DNA of 64,000 nucleotides from Pelomonas sp. Root1237 (GTDB lineage: Bacteria; Pseudomonadota; Gammaproteobacteria; Burkholderiales; Burkholderiaceae_C): NCBI RefSeq assembly GCF_001425055.1, contig NZ_LMDK01000020.1:133310-197309 (forward strand), read 5' to 3'. This document shows, piece by piece, positions 25,470 to 33,450 of the stretch. Position 1 is the stretch's first letter; every line of letters starts with the position of its first letter. Made by a program: the position numbers and the translations under genes. A model generated the notes under the pieces. It ran no database searches and had not been told where the DNA came from. It saw only the letters and a list, made by a program, of their open reading frames with translations.

Positions 25470-26282
25470 TCACGCGCTGACGATCCACCCCTCGATCGGG
25501 TCCGCGCCCTGCGGCCAGCCATGGTCCGGCTGCTCGGCCGCCCAGGCCGCCTGCAGCATCGCCAGCACCGCGTCCAGGCTGTCGCCGCTCGCATCGGCAA
25601 CCAGGTCGTCGCGCTGTGCATGGCTCAGCTTCAAGCGCAGGCCCAGCCGCGTGCGGCCCTGTTCCAGGCCCTCGACGATGTCCTTGCGCGCGATCAGCCG
25701 TTCCGGCGTCTGCGCGGCCTTGGTGTCGCTCTTGTAGGAGCGCCGGCCGATCAGCTCGCGCGCCAGCAGCCCCGGGTAGGCCTCCAGCGCCACGCGGGTC
25801 GGGTCGCCCGCCAGATGACCCGGCAGATGCACGCCCGCCGCAATCAGCCGCGGCACGCCGGCATGCAGCATCCAGGCCACCGGCGGGTTGACCCATTTCA
25901 TGCTGGGGCTGGCGCCGGCCGGGCCGTCGCAGGCGCGGTGGGCGAACTTGGCGCCGGCCGGGCGCGCGTCGCAGAAGGCGGCAAAGCGGTCTCGGATGTC
26001 GACTCTGCTCAAGGCGGCGTAATGGGCCATCAGCGCGGCATAGTCGGTCGGCCAGCCGAGGTGCTCGACGAGTTCACGCGGCAGACCGAAAGGCAGGTCG
26101 AAACCGGCCACCCAGGGCCCCGGCCGGACCAGCCAGCTGGAAAACTCGTCCAGGCTGTGTAGCGCTACCAGGCCAGCAAGGCGGACGACGGCGCCATGCC
26201 GCTGGCCGCCGGCGACCCGGATTGGCTTGGCTGCCCGAGGCGCACTCGTGAAGTCAACCCCGAAAACAGCGATGTCCGTCAT
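25470..26282 (-). CDS. DUF429-family protein (predicted RNase H-like fold)
   Basis: A 270-residue protein matching the DUF429 pattern. It opens with VFGVDFTSAPR, a strand-Asp-turn typical of RNase H-like enzymes. Then come WVAGFDLPFGLPRELVE, MKWVNPPVAWMLHAG, ALEAYPGLLARELIG and the late acidic motif DDLVADASGDSLDAVLAML, which could complete a metal site. No activity is established for the family as far as I know. I start it at the ATG at 26282 because MTDIAVFGVDF is the natural opening; an ATG three codons upstream is equally in frame. It diverges from the GGDEF gene with a 38-bp gap. Confidence 0.72.
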   Translation of the reverse strand: MTDIAVFGVDFTSAPRAAKPIRVAGGQRHGAVVRLAGLVALHSLDEFSSWLVRPGPWVAGFDLPFGLPRELVEHLGWPTDYAALMAHYAALSRVDIRDRFAAFCDARPAGAKFAHRACDGPAGASPSMKWVNPPVAWMLHAGVPRLIAAGVHLPGHLAGDPTRVALEAYPGLLARELIGRRSYKSDTKAAQTPERLIARKDIVEGLEQGRTRLGLRLKLSHAQRDDLVADASGDSLDAVLAMLQAAWAAEQPDHGWPQGADPIEGWIVSA

Positions 26283-26320
26283 GCCCGGCATTCTGGGCCT
26301 AGGCAGAATCGGCTGGTTCC

Positions 26321-28027
26321 ATGTCAGCCCTCCTCGACCTCCCCGCCCTGCCTGCCGAAGACCGCGGTTTTGACGCCGCCGCATTCGACGAGGCCTTTGC
26401 CGCCGCACGCCTGCGCGCCGCAGCCGGGGCTTATGAGGCGTCCAGCGAGGCGCTGGAGCAATTGCTGCTGACCTGCCCGCCGGCCCAACAGCGCCGGCGC
26501 GCCGAAACCCTGGCCCTGCTGGCGCACCAATATCCGCGCCTGGGCAAGCTGACGGCGAGCGCGCGCTGCTCGACGGAGGCGCTGGCCCTGGCCGAACGCC
26601 TGGACGACGACGGCTTGCTGGCCGACGCACTGACCAGCCAGTGCTATGTCTACGGCCAACTGCTGATGGGCCGCGAGGCGCTGGAGTCGGGCATGAAGGC
26701 GCTGGCCGCCGCACGCCGCGCCGCCGACCCGGTGCGCGAAGCCTGGGCGCTGAACCGCGTCGGCGTCGCCTATTCCAGCCTGGACAACCCCGTCCAGGCC
26801 TGTGCATCGGCCGGGCAGGCGCTGGAGATCGCCGCCCGCACCGACTGTGCCGAGGTGCTGTTCTCCTGCCACAACAACCTGGCCTATTTCTGGCTGCGCC
26901 GCGTCGAGGAGGCCCGGACCCTGGGCGACGCCACAGCCCTGGCCGACGCCGTAGCCAGTGCCCGCCGCACCGCGGATCAAGCCACCGTGCTGGCCCGCCA
27001 GTCCGGCAGCCCCTTCCAGGTGGCGGTGGCCGTGTCCAACTTGGTCAACGCGCTGCTCGCGGGCGGCCTGTTGAACGACGCCCTGCCGCTGCTCAACGAA
27101 TTCGGCCATCTCGCCCACGACCACGGCTACCGCACGCTGGCCGTCGAAGCCGACGCGCAGCGCGCCGTCTTCCTGCGCCTGAAGGGCGAGCCCCTGCAGG
27201 CCGCGCGCATCCTGGAGGCGCTGCTGCAGGCCGCCGCGGAGCCGCCGCCGAAGCTGCGCCGCCTGCTGATCCGATCGCTGTACGAGACCTACAAGGCCTG
27301 CGGCCAATACCGCGAGGCCCTGGTCTGGCTGGAGGAACTCGTCGGCCTGGACCGCCAGATCTCGCGCGACAACCTCGTGCTGCAGACCGAGGTCATCCTG
27401 ATCCGCGACCAGGTCGAGCAGGCCCAGGCCCGCGCCGACAGCGCCACCGCCGACGCCCGCCGCGAACGCGCCCGCGCCGTGCATCTCGAGACCGAGCAGG
27501 CGCGCCTGCGCGAGCACGCCATGGCCCTGGACCGCGCCGCCCACGAGGACGTGCTGACCGGCCTGCACAACCGCCGCCACGCCGAGTTCGCCCTGCCTCT
27601 GCTGGTGGAGGGTGCGCGCATGGCCAACCAGGTCATCAGCGTCGCTGCGCTGGACGTCGACCATTTCAAGCGCATCAACGACACCCATGGCCACGCCGTC
27701 GGCGACGCCGTGCTGCAGCAGCTCGCCCAGCTGCTGCGCCATCGCCTGCGCAGCGCCGACCTGCTGGCCCGCATCGGCGGTGAAGAGTTTTTAGCCGTGC
27801 TGGTGGGTATCGCCCCCCAACAGGCCGCCGAGATCTGCGAGCGACTGCGCCTGGCCGTCGTCGAACACGACTGGGCCGCCGTCACGCCGGGCCTGCTGGT
27901 GCGCATCAGCGTCGGCATCTCGGGCGGCGCGCCGCAGCAGCATCAGGGCGACAGCCTGCTGCTGCGGGCGGACCAGGCGCTGTATGCGGCCAAGCGGGGT
28001 GGGCGCAATCGGGTGCACGTGGATTGA
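26321..28027 (+). CDS. Diguanylate cyclase with TPR-like sensor region
   Basis: A 568-residue soluble protein. Residues ~15-360 are alpha-helical repeats of the TPR type (LADALTSQCYVYGQLLMGRE, AWALNRVGVAYSSLDNPVQA). A coiled coil follows (~365-405; [18 protein letters not shown]). The C-terminal GGDEF domain (~410-568) includes DVLTGLHNRRHAE, DVDHFKRINDTHGHAVGD and an intact GGEEF active loop (about 486-490). It should make c-di-GMP in the cytoplasm. No RxxD inhibitory site is visible before GGEEF; the residues there read SADLLARI. The TPR part suggests control by a protein partner. It stands alone. Confidence 0.9.
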   Translation: MSALLDLPALPAEDRGFDAAAFDEAFAAARLRAAAGAYEASSEALEQLLLTCPPAQQRRRAETLALLAHQYPRLGKLTASARCSTEALALAERLDDDGLLADALTSQCYVYGQLLMGREALESGMKALAAARRAADPVREAWALNRVGVAYSSLDNPVQACASAGQALEIAARTDCAEVLFSCHNNLAYFWLRRVEEARTLGDATALADAVASARRTADQATVLARQSGSPFQVAVAVSNLVNALLAGGLLNDALPLLNEFGHLAHDHGYRTLAVEADAQRAVFLRLKGEPLQAARILEALLQAAAEPPPKLRRLLIRSLYETYKACGQYREALVWLEELVGLDRQISRDNLVLQTEVILIRDQVEQAQARADSATADARRERARAVHLETEQARLREHAMALDRAAHEDVLTGLHNRRHAEFALPLLVEGARMANQVISVAALDVDHFKRINDTHGHAVGDAVLQQLAQLLRHRLRSADLLARIGGEEFLAVLVGIAPQQAAEICERLRLAVVEHDWAAVTPGLLVRISVGISGGAPQQHQGDSLLLRADQALYAAKRGGRNRVHVD

Positions 28028-28153
28028 GGATCTGGCGGCACTAGATTCCGGCAGAGCCGCCATGCTCATCACGCAATTTCGGGTTGCGCGCAAGCATCTC
28101 CATTCGTCCGCGTCTCCCCATCTCAATCAGCCCTCTACAGCGCGAGATATCCA

Positions 28154-28534
28154 GTGAAGATAGGCTCTACGAACGTGACCCTGGCTGGATTCGCTACTTT
28201 TTTTCTATTGGCATTTGCGTTCTATGCGGCCGTTCAAACCCCTTTAGCGGCCTTCGCCAAACATTGGTTCATCTGCGGGGCGATCGTTCAATATCTATGC
28301 AGCTTGCCAATGGAGAAAAGTGCCAAGGCACTGCATGACCACATGAGTGCGATTGGTAAGCCGCTTCCAAAGAGTCGTGACGCCATTTTGGCCGCCGCCA
28401 AAGAGAGCCCTCATCTGATTCCAGGATTTCTGCTTGAGAAATACAACCTCTGGCAATCGGTATCCATCTTTCTTGGTGGCGCCTTGCTTTGTTCCATCAT
28501 CTTGATGGCAATTTCATTCTTGAAATTCATTTAG
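28154..28534 (+). CDS. Small two-helix membrane protein of unknown function
   Basis: I do not recognise this 126-residue protein. It has one hydrophobic helix near the N-terminus (LAGFATFFLLAFAFYAAV), a central soluble segment (MEKSAKALHDHMSAIG, SRDAILAAAKESPHLIPG) and a C-terminal helix (VSIFLGGALLCSIILMAISF). The start is a GTG at 28154 with GCGAGA upstream. The DNA from about 28080 to 28534 is clearly AT-richer than its neighbours and uses codons such as TTG, TTT and AAA more freely, suggesting recent acquisition or weak expression. It is convergent with a LysR gene and overlaps its end by 4 bp. Confidence 0.6.
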   Translation: MKIGSTNVTLAGFATFFLLAFAFYAAVQTPLAAFAKHWFICGAIVQYLCSLPMEKSAKALHDHMSAIGKPLPKSRDAILAAAKESPHLIPGFLLEKYNLWQSVSIFLGGALLCSIILMAISFLKFI

Positions 28535-29451
28535 GGACAGGTAAGCAGCGTCGCGAAATACCGCTTCAACGCCTCGATCGCCACCCTCACCTTGGCCGGC
28601 TCGCCCTCGCGCTTAGGCGTGACGGCCACCACCGGCATCGGCATGAAGCGCCATTGCGGCAGCAGGCGCACCAAGGTGCCGCGGGATAGCTGGGCCAGCA
28701 CGTCCGCATAGCCAAGGCGGGCGATCCCCAGACCCTGCTCGCACATCTGCCGCAGGGCCACGTGGTTGTTGCTGGCGATGCGCACGGGCACCTGCAGACG
28801 CTGGCTTTCGCCACTGGCGCCGTGCAGCAGCAGGGCAATGGCCGGCGCGGCGTCGCCGGCGTCCTGCGTCTCGGCGGCCCAGGCCAGCCAGTCTAAACCG
28901 GGCAGATCGGCGGGCGTCGCAGGTTGTCCATGGCGCTCGACATAGGCGGGCGCGGCGCACAGCACCATCTCGACCTCGCACAGTGGCCGCGCCAGCCAGT
29001 TGGAATCGGCGAGCTGGCCGACGCGCACCGCGATGTCGATGCGGGCGTCGATGAGGTCGATCATGGCGTCGTCCACCAGCAGGCGCAGCCGCAGCTGAGG
29101 CGACTGGGCCAGCACCGGCGCCAGGGCCTGGGCGATATGGGCCGCAAAGCCCACCGGTGCGGCGACGCGCAACTCACCGCTGGGCGCATCGCGCGCCTGG
29201 GCCAGCGATTCGGCCGCCGCGCGAGCCGCCTCGACGAGGCGCAGGCAATGCGGGTAGCAGCGCTCGCCGGCCTCGGTCAGCGCGAGCTTGCGTGTCGAGC
29301 GGTGCAGCAACGTGACGCCCATCTGGCGCTCCAGCGTGCGCAGCGTCTGGCTGACAGCCGAAGCGCTCATGCCCAGACGCCGCCCGGCCGCGCTCATGGA
29401 GCCGGCGGCGACCGTTTCGGCAAATACGGCAAAGGGCTTGAGCTCGTCCAT
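28531..29451 (-). CDS. LysR-family regulator
   Basis: A 306-residue LTTR. The HTH is in residues ~1-60 (FAVFAETVAAGSMSAAGRRL, MSASAVSQTLRTLERQM), followed by the effector domain (~90-300) of the CrgA/AaeR-like group (GELRVAAPVGFAAHIAQAL, IDIAVRVGQLADSNW, GLGIARLGYADVLAQLS). I start it at ATG 29451 (MDELKPFAVF). An upstream in-frame start adds six residues without support. It diverges from the Rossmann-fold gene at 29554 with a 102-bp gap, the usual LTTR arrangement, so that gene is its likely target. Confidence 0.9.
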   Translation of the reverse strand: MDELKPFAVFAETVAAGSMSAAGRRLGMSASAVSQTLRTLERQMGVTLLHRSTRKLALTEAGERCYPHCLRLVEAARAAAESLAQARDAPSGELRVAAPVGFAAHIAQALAPVLAQSPQLRLRLLVDDAMIDLIDARIDIAVRVGQLADSNWLARPLCEVEMVLCAAPAYVERHGQPATPADLPGLDWLAWAAETQDAGDAAPAIALLLHGASGESQRLQVPVRIASNNHVALRQMCEQGLGIARLGYADVLAQLSRGTLVRLLPQWRFMPMPVVAVTPKREGEPAKVRVAIEALKRYFATLLTCP

Positions 29452-29553
29452 CCTTAAGCACCACTTCAAGGTCTTGGCGATTTTTACCGTCTTATCGCCG
29501 GATCGTGAAGCCCATATCGTTCATCCATCGCTTTCAATCCTTTGGAGAACCTC

Positions 29554-30213
29554 ATGAACATCGCTCTCATCGGCGCCACTGGATTCGTTGGCACTGCCGT
29601 CCTCGCCGAGCTGCTGCAACGCGGCCACCAGGTCACCGCCCTCGTGCGCGACCCCGCCAAGCTGGAAGCGCGCCCGGGGCTGACCGCCGTCGTTGGCGAC
29701 GCTTACGACGCCAAGGCCGTGGCGGCCACCGTGCGCGACCATGACGCCGTCGTGTCGGCCTTCAACCCGGGCTGGAATGAGGCCGAGCTCTACGACAAGT
29801 TCCTGCGCGGCGCGACCGCCATCACGCAGGGCGTGGAAGCCAGCGGCGTCAAGCGCTTGCTCGTCATCGGCGGCGCAGGCAGCCTGTTCGTCGCGCCCGG
29901 CGTGCAGCTGGTGGACACGCCGGACTTCGCCAGCCATGTGCCGGCCAACATCGTCCCCGGCGCCCGTGCGGCGCGCGACCACCTGACCGCCCTGCGCGGC
30001 AACACCCAGCTGGACTGGACCTTGCTGAGCCCGCCGGCCCTGCTGGCCCCGGGCGAGCGCAGCGGCAAGTACCGCGTCGGCGGCGAGCAGTTGCTGATGG
30101 CGGGTGACGCCCCCGCCGGCATCACGGTGGCCGACCTGGCCGTGGCCATCGCCGACGAGATCGAGCAGCCGCGCCATCTGCGCGCGCGCTTCACCGTCGC
30201 CGCGCCGCTCTGA
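29554..30213 (+). CDS. NAD(P)-binding Rossmann protein (atypical SDR, YwnB/NmrA-like)
   Basis: A 219-residue protein. The dinucleotide-binding start is IALIGATGFVGTAVLAEL, followed by TALVRDP, DAVVSAFNPGW and GVKRLLVIGGAGSLFV. It matches the short atypical SDR group related to flavin or quinone reductases and BVR-B, which lacks the YxxxK dyad. The substrate is unknown. The ATG at 29554 is preceded by GGAGA; a TTG at 29542 is rejected. LysR genes flank it on both sides, one divergent (28531) and one convergent (30219, 5-bp gap). Confidence 0.85.
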   Translation: MNIALIGATGFVGTAVLAELLQRGHQVTALVRDPAKLEARPGLTAVVGDAYDAKAVAATVRDHDAVVSAFNPGWNEAELYDKFLRGATAITQGVEASGVKRLLVIGGAGSLFVAPGVQLVDTPDFASHVPANIVPGARAARDHLTALRGNTQLDWTLLSPPALLAPGERSGKYRVGGEQLLMAGDAPAGITVADLAVAIADEIEQPRHLRARFTVAAPL

Positions 30214-30218
30214 GGCCG

Positions 30219-31127
30219 TCAGCGTGGCAGTTGCCGCGCCAGCAGCGCGACGACCCAATCGATGAAGACCCGCAGCCGCGCGCTGACATGGGGGTTGGGC
30301 CGGTAGGCCAGGTACAGCGGCATTGGCGCGAGGCGCCAGTCCTCGAAGACGGGCCGCAACTCACCGGCGGCGACGTGCGCATCGGCCATGTAGCGCGGCA
30401 ACCAGAGCAGGCCGATGCCGGCCAGCCCGGCGGCGAGGTAGGCATTGCCGTCGTCCACCGTCAGCGTGGCTCGGCCGGCGACTTCCACGGTCTCGTCGCC
30501 GCGCGTCATCGCGTACATCAGCGGGCGGCCGGCGCGAGCGCCGCGATAGCCCACGACACGGTGATGCGTGCCCTCCAGCTCGCGCGGGTGGGATGGCACG
30601 CCGGCGCGCGCCAGGTACGCCGGTGCCGCAAACACGCCGAGTTGCAGCTCGCCGACACGGCGCGCCACGAGCGAGGGGTCGGCCAGCTCGCCGCCACGCA
30701 CGACGCAGTCCACGTTGTCGCCTATCAAATCCACGAAGCGGTCGCTGACGCCAAGCTCCAATTCCAGCTCCGGGTAGCGCGCGTGAAAGCCCGGCAGGGC
30801 CGGCACCAGCACCAGCCGCGCCAGCGGGCTGGGCACGTCGACACGCAGGCGCCCGCGCGGCACGCCCGACGCGCCGGCGAGGCTGCTCTCCACCTCGTCC
30901 AGCTCGGCCAACAGGCGCACCGCCTGTGCGTAGTAGGCGGCACCGTCGGCGGTGGCTTGCACGCGCCGCGTGCTGCGGTTCAGCAAGCGCACGCGCAGCC
31001 GCGCCTCCAGCTCCTGCACCAGCTGGGTCACCCGCGTGCGGCTGAGCTGCAGCGCATCGGCCGCCTTGGTGAAGCTGCCCGCCTCCACCACTCGCACGAA
31101 CGCCTGCATGGCATCGAAGCGGTCCAT
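30219..31127 (-). CDS. LysR-family regulator
   Basis: A 302-residue LTTR with HTH segment FVRVVEAGSFTKAADALQLS, RTRVTQLVQELEARLRVRLL at residues ~10-60. Its effector domain is of the same AaeR/DmlR-like class as its neighbour (RGRLRVDVPSPLARLVLVPA, VDCVVRGGELADPSLVARRV). It diverges from ridA with a 119-bp gap that holds no obvious T-N11-A palindrome I can defend. It converges on the Rossmann gene. Likely targets are itself and the ridA-asparaginase pair (inference). Confidence 0.9.
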   Translation of the reverse strand: MDRFDAMQAFVRVVEAGSFTKAADALQLSRTRVTQLVQELEARLRVRLLNRSTRRVQATADGAAYYAQAVRLLAELDEVESSLAGASGVPRGRLRVDVPSPLARLVLVPALPGFHARYPELELELGVSDRFVDLIGDNVDCVVRGGELADPSLVARRVGELQLGVFAAPAYLARAGVPSHPRELEGTHHRVVGYRGARAGRPLMYAMTRGDETVEVAGRATLTVDDGNAYLAAGLAGIGLLWLPRYMADAHVAAGELRPVFEDWRLAPMPLYLAYRPNPHVSARLRVFIDWVVALLARQLPR

Positions 31128-31246
31128 CGCGCCCTCCTTGGGTCGCGATTGTCCAATGCGGCAAAACAGTGGTGTCCGCCGCAGCGTCTAGCTCGAAAGA
31201 GAGCCGTTGCCTAGAGTGCAGTCATCGTTTTCTTACGGAGATTGCC

Positions 31247-31654
31247 ATGACCCGACGCGACGTCGTCTTCCCCGCCGGCCGCCAGGCCCTGTACGAGCAC
31301 AACCGCTATTCGCCGGCGGTGCGCGCCAACGGCCTGCTGTTCGTGTCGGGCCAGGTGGGCAGCCGGCCCGATGGTTCACCCGAACCCGACCTCGAGACTC
31401 AGGTGCGGCTGGCTTTTGACAACCTCAACGCGGTGCTCGCCGCTGCCGGCTGCAGCTTCGCGGACGTGCAAGACGTGACCGTCTACATCGTCGACCCCGA
31501 GGCCAACTTCGAGAAGATCTGGGCCATCGTGCCCGAGTATTGGGGTGAGGCGCCCTACCCCACGCTGACTGGCATCGGCGTGACCTGGCTGTACGGCTTC
31601 AAGTTCGAGATCAAGGTGGTGGCCAAGCTGCCGGAGGCTGCGCAGGCGGTTTAG
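31247..31654 (+). CDS. RidA-family imine/enamine deaminase
   Basis: A 135-residue protein of the YjgF/YER057c/UK114 family: RYSPAVRANGLLFVSGQVG, ETQVRLAFDNLNAVLAAAG, VQDVTVYIVDPEANF and PYPTLTGIGVTWL. RidA hydrolyses reactive 2-aminoacrylate-type enamines made by PLP enzymes. The usual substrate-contact Arg near the C-terminal third is not obvious (PTLTGIGVTWL replaces the RxxVxV region), so this may be one of the Rid subfamilies (Rid1-7) with a different substrate. The ATG follows ACGGAG. It lies 32 bp before the asparaginase II gene, a likely operon. Confidence 0.83.
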   Translation: MTRRDVVFPAGRQALYEHNRYSPAVRANGLLFVSGQVGSRPDGSPEPDLETQVRLAFDNLNAVLAAAGCSFADVQDVTVYIVDPEANFEKIWAIVPEYWGEAPYPTLTGIGVTWLYGFKFEIKVVAKLPEAAQAV

Positions 31655-31686
31655 GCTTGCGCCTTTGCCTACCGTCCGAGCGGCCC

Positions 31687-32718
31687 ATGAACCCCGTCCT
31701 CATCGAAGTCCTGCGCGGCAGCACCGTCGAGTCCCGCCATGCCGGCGCCCTGGCCATCGTCGACGCCTCGGGCGCCGTGCACACGGCCCTGGGCGATATC
31801 GACCGGCCCATCTTCCCGCGCTCGGCGGTCAAGCTGCTGCAGGCCCTGCCGCTGGTGGCCAGCGGCGCGGCCGAGACCTTCGGCCTGACAAATGAAGAAT
31901 TGGCCCTGGCCTGCGCTTCGCACAGCGGCGAGCCCGAGCATGTGGCGACGGCCGCCGGCGTGCTGGCCAAGTTGGGGCTGACGGCCGACGCGCTGGAATG
32001 CGGCACGCAATGGCCCAGCCGCGAGCCGGTGCTGCGCGGCATGGCGACGCGCGGCGAGGTCGCGACGCCGCTGCACAACAACTGCTCGGGCAAGCACAGC
32101 GGCTTTGTCTGCGTGGCTTGCCTGATGGCGCGCAATGGTGGCGCCGAGCCGGCCGAATTCGCGCGCGGCTATGTCGCGGCTGAACATCCCGTGATGCGCG
32201 AGGTGTCTTCCGCCTTGTCAGCCGCAACGGGCGTGGACGTCGAGCAAGCACCGCGCGGCATCGACGGCTGCTCCATCCCGACCTTTGCGCTGCCACTGCG
32301 TTCATTGGCGCTGGCCTTCGCGCGTTGTGGCACCGGCCAGGGACTGTCCGACGCGAACGCCCGGGCCGCGCGCAGGCTGCGCCAGGCCGCTGCGATAGCG
32401 CCCTTCATGGTGGGCGGCACGGACCGCTTCGACACCCGCGTCATGCAGGCCTTCGGCGAGCGCGTCTTCTGCAAGATCGGCGCCGAGGGCGTCTACTGCG
32501 CGGCGCTGCCGGAACTGGGCCTGGGCATCGCGCTGAAGATCGACGACGGGGCCGCCCGCGCGGCCGAAGCGGCTTTTGCCGCGGTCGCCCAAGGCCTGCT
32601 GAAGATCGAAGACGAGCTGTTACGCAGCTACAGCCACTTGCAATTGCGCAACTGGCGCGGCATCGATGTCGGCTCGCTGAGGCCGGCGCAAGCGCTCACC
32701 CAAGCGCTCGCACCCTAA
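31687..32718 (+). CDS. Asparaginase II-family protein
   Basis: A 343-residue protein of the L-asparaginase II (Rhizobium AnsA-type) family, distinct from the E. coli-type enzymes. Characteristic segments are RSAVKLLQALPLVASGAAE, LALACASHSGEPEHV, LHNNCSGKHSGFVCVA, EQAPRGIDGCSIPTFALPL and MVGGTDRFDTRVM. The conserved Ser, Lys and Cys residues in CSGKHSG and GIDGCS are in place. It probably releases ammonia from asparagine. I start it at ATG 31687; the upstream in-frame TTG adds ten unsupported residues. It follows ridA by 32 bp. Confidence 0.85.
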   Translation: MNPVLIEVLRGSTVESRHAGALAIVDASGAVHTALGDIDRPIFPRSAVKLLQALPLVASGAAETFGLTNEELALACASHSGEPEHVATAAGVLAKLGLTADALECGTQWPSREPVLRGMATRGEVATPLHNNCSGKHSGFVCVACLMARNGGAEPAEFARGYVAAEHPVMREVSSALSAATGVDVEQAPRGIDGCSIPTFALPLRSLALAFARCGTGQGLSDANARAARRLRQAAAIAPFMVGGTDRFDTRVMQAFGERVFCKIGAEGVYCAALPELGLGIALKIDDGAARAAEAAFAAVAQGLLKIEDELLRSYSHLQLRNWRGIDVGSLRPAQALTQALAP

Positions 32719-32723
32719 GCACG

Positions 32724-32738
32724 TTCCGCCTCAGTGGC
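32724..32738. terminator. Hairpin between convergent asparaginase and lipoprotein genes
   Basis: CCGCC-TCAGT-GGCGG (32724-32738) straddles the lipoprotein stop, between two genes that end 12 bp apart. There is no T-run on either side, so it is at best a weak bidirectional stop signal. Confidence 0.3.
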
Positions 32739-33222
32739 GGTCGCGGCGCGGTGCCAGCGCCTGATCGGCGTTGCTGCTGGTCGATGTGTCGGTCGTGGTC
32801 GTCGTGGTCGTGCTCGACGTCGTGGTGTCGGTGCTGCTTGGGTAGGCAGGCGTGCTGGGCTGCGTCTGAGCCGGCATGGGCGGTGCGGCGCTGACATCCG
32901 TCGCCGGCGAGATCGGTGGCGAGGCCTCGCTGGTCGTTGTCGTGGCAGGCTGCGGCTCGATGCTGGCCACAGGCGCCGCAGGAGCCGGGGTCTCGGCGGG
33001 CATCGCTACTGTCGTTGTCGTGTCCACCGGATTGGGCTGGCTCGTCGTGTCCAGCGGATTGGTGGGCGTGGCCTCGGCCAGGGTCGGGGCCGTATCGGCG
33101 TCGCGCGACAGGCCGGCGGTTTCATCGCTGGAGCGCGTGGACGCGCAGCCGGCGACACCAATCACCAGGGCGGCCGTCGCCAGCGCAACGGTCGTCGACA
33201 AGGGGTTGAATTTCCTGCTCAT
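32731..33222 (-). CDS. Thr/Ser/Pro-rich lipoprotein of unknown function
   Basis: The 163-residue protein has a lipoprotein signal (LVIGVAGCAS, Cys at about residue 26). Low-complexity sequence rich in Thr, Ser, Pro and Ala follows to the end, including a seven-threonine run near the C-terminus, and then a basic tail (APRRDRH). No domain is recognisable. It could be a flexible cell-envelope spacer. ATG 33222 follows GGAGAG; a longer in-frame start would add 65 unsupported residues and lose the signal peptide. The repeated Thr codons make the DNA at 32780-32830 look like a simple repeat. Confidence 0.65.
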   Translation of the reverse strand: MSRKFNPLSTTVALATAALVIGVAGCASTRSSDETAGLSRDADTAPTLAEATPTNPLDTTSQPNPVDTTTTVAMPAETPAPAAPVASIEPQPATTTTSEASPPISPATDVSAAPPMPAQTQPSTPAYPSSTDTTTSSTTTTTTTDTSTSSNADQALAPRRDRH

Positions 33223-33412
33223 GATGAACTCTCCAAGGTTGATGAAGCGGTTCACGCTGCCATCACCTGGCAGCGCGGCGCGGCCGACGCCGCCTGTGCA
33301 GGCCGGCAAAGACCGTTCCCGTGCCGGAAGCACCCCCTGCCGGCGGAGCCCATCTGATGCCTTGCTTGGCGCGCCGTCAGTCGCCAGTCGATAAGAAACG
33401 ATACAAAACGCG

Positions 33413-33430
33413 ACCAAGCAAGCGCTTGGT
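33413..33430. promoter_or_regulatory. Predicted TetR operator upstream of the RND efflux regulator
   Basis: ACCAAGC-AAGC-GCTTGGT (33413-33430) is a perfect 7-bp inverted repeat ending 20 bp before the TetR ATG at 33451. The position fits autorepression by the encoded regulator. The long distance to the efflux genes (34263) would make them cotranscribed or dependent on a second site. Confidence 0.65.
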
Positions 33431-33450
33431 TGGCTTTACAGTCCAGCCCC

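Noticed and set aside
32780-32830. Short tandem pattern resembling a CRISPR-like or microsatellite array
   Set aside because: It is a run of Thr/Ser/Asp codons in the lipoprotein gene, with no spacers and no cas genes.
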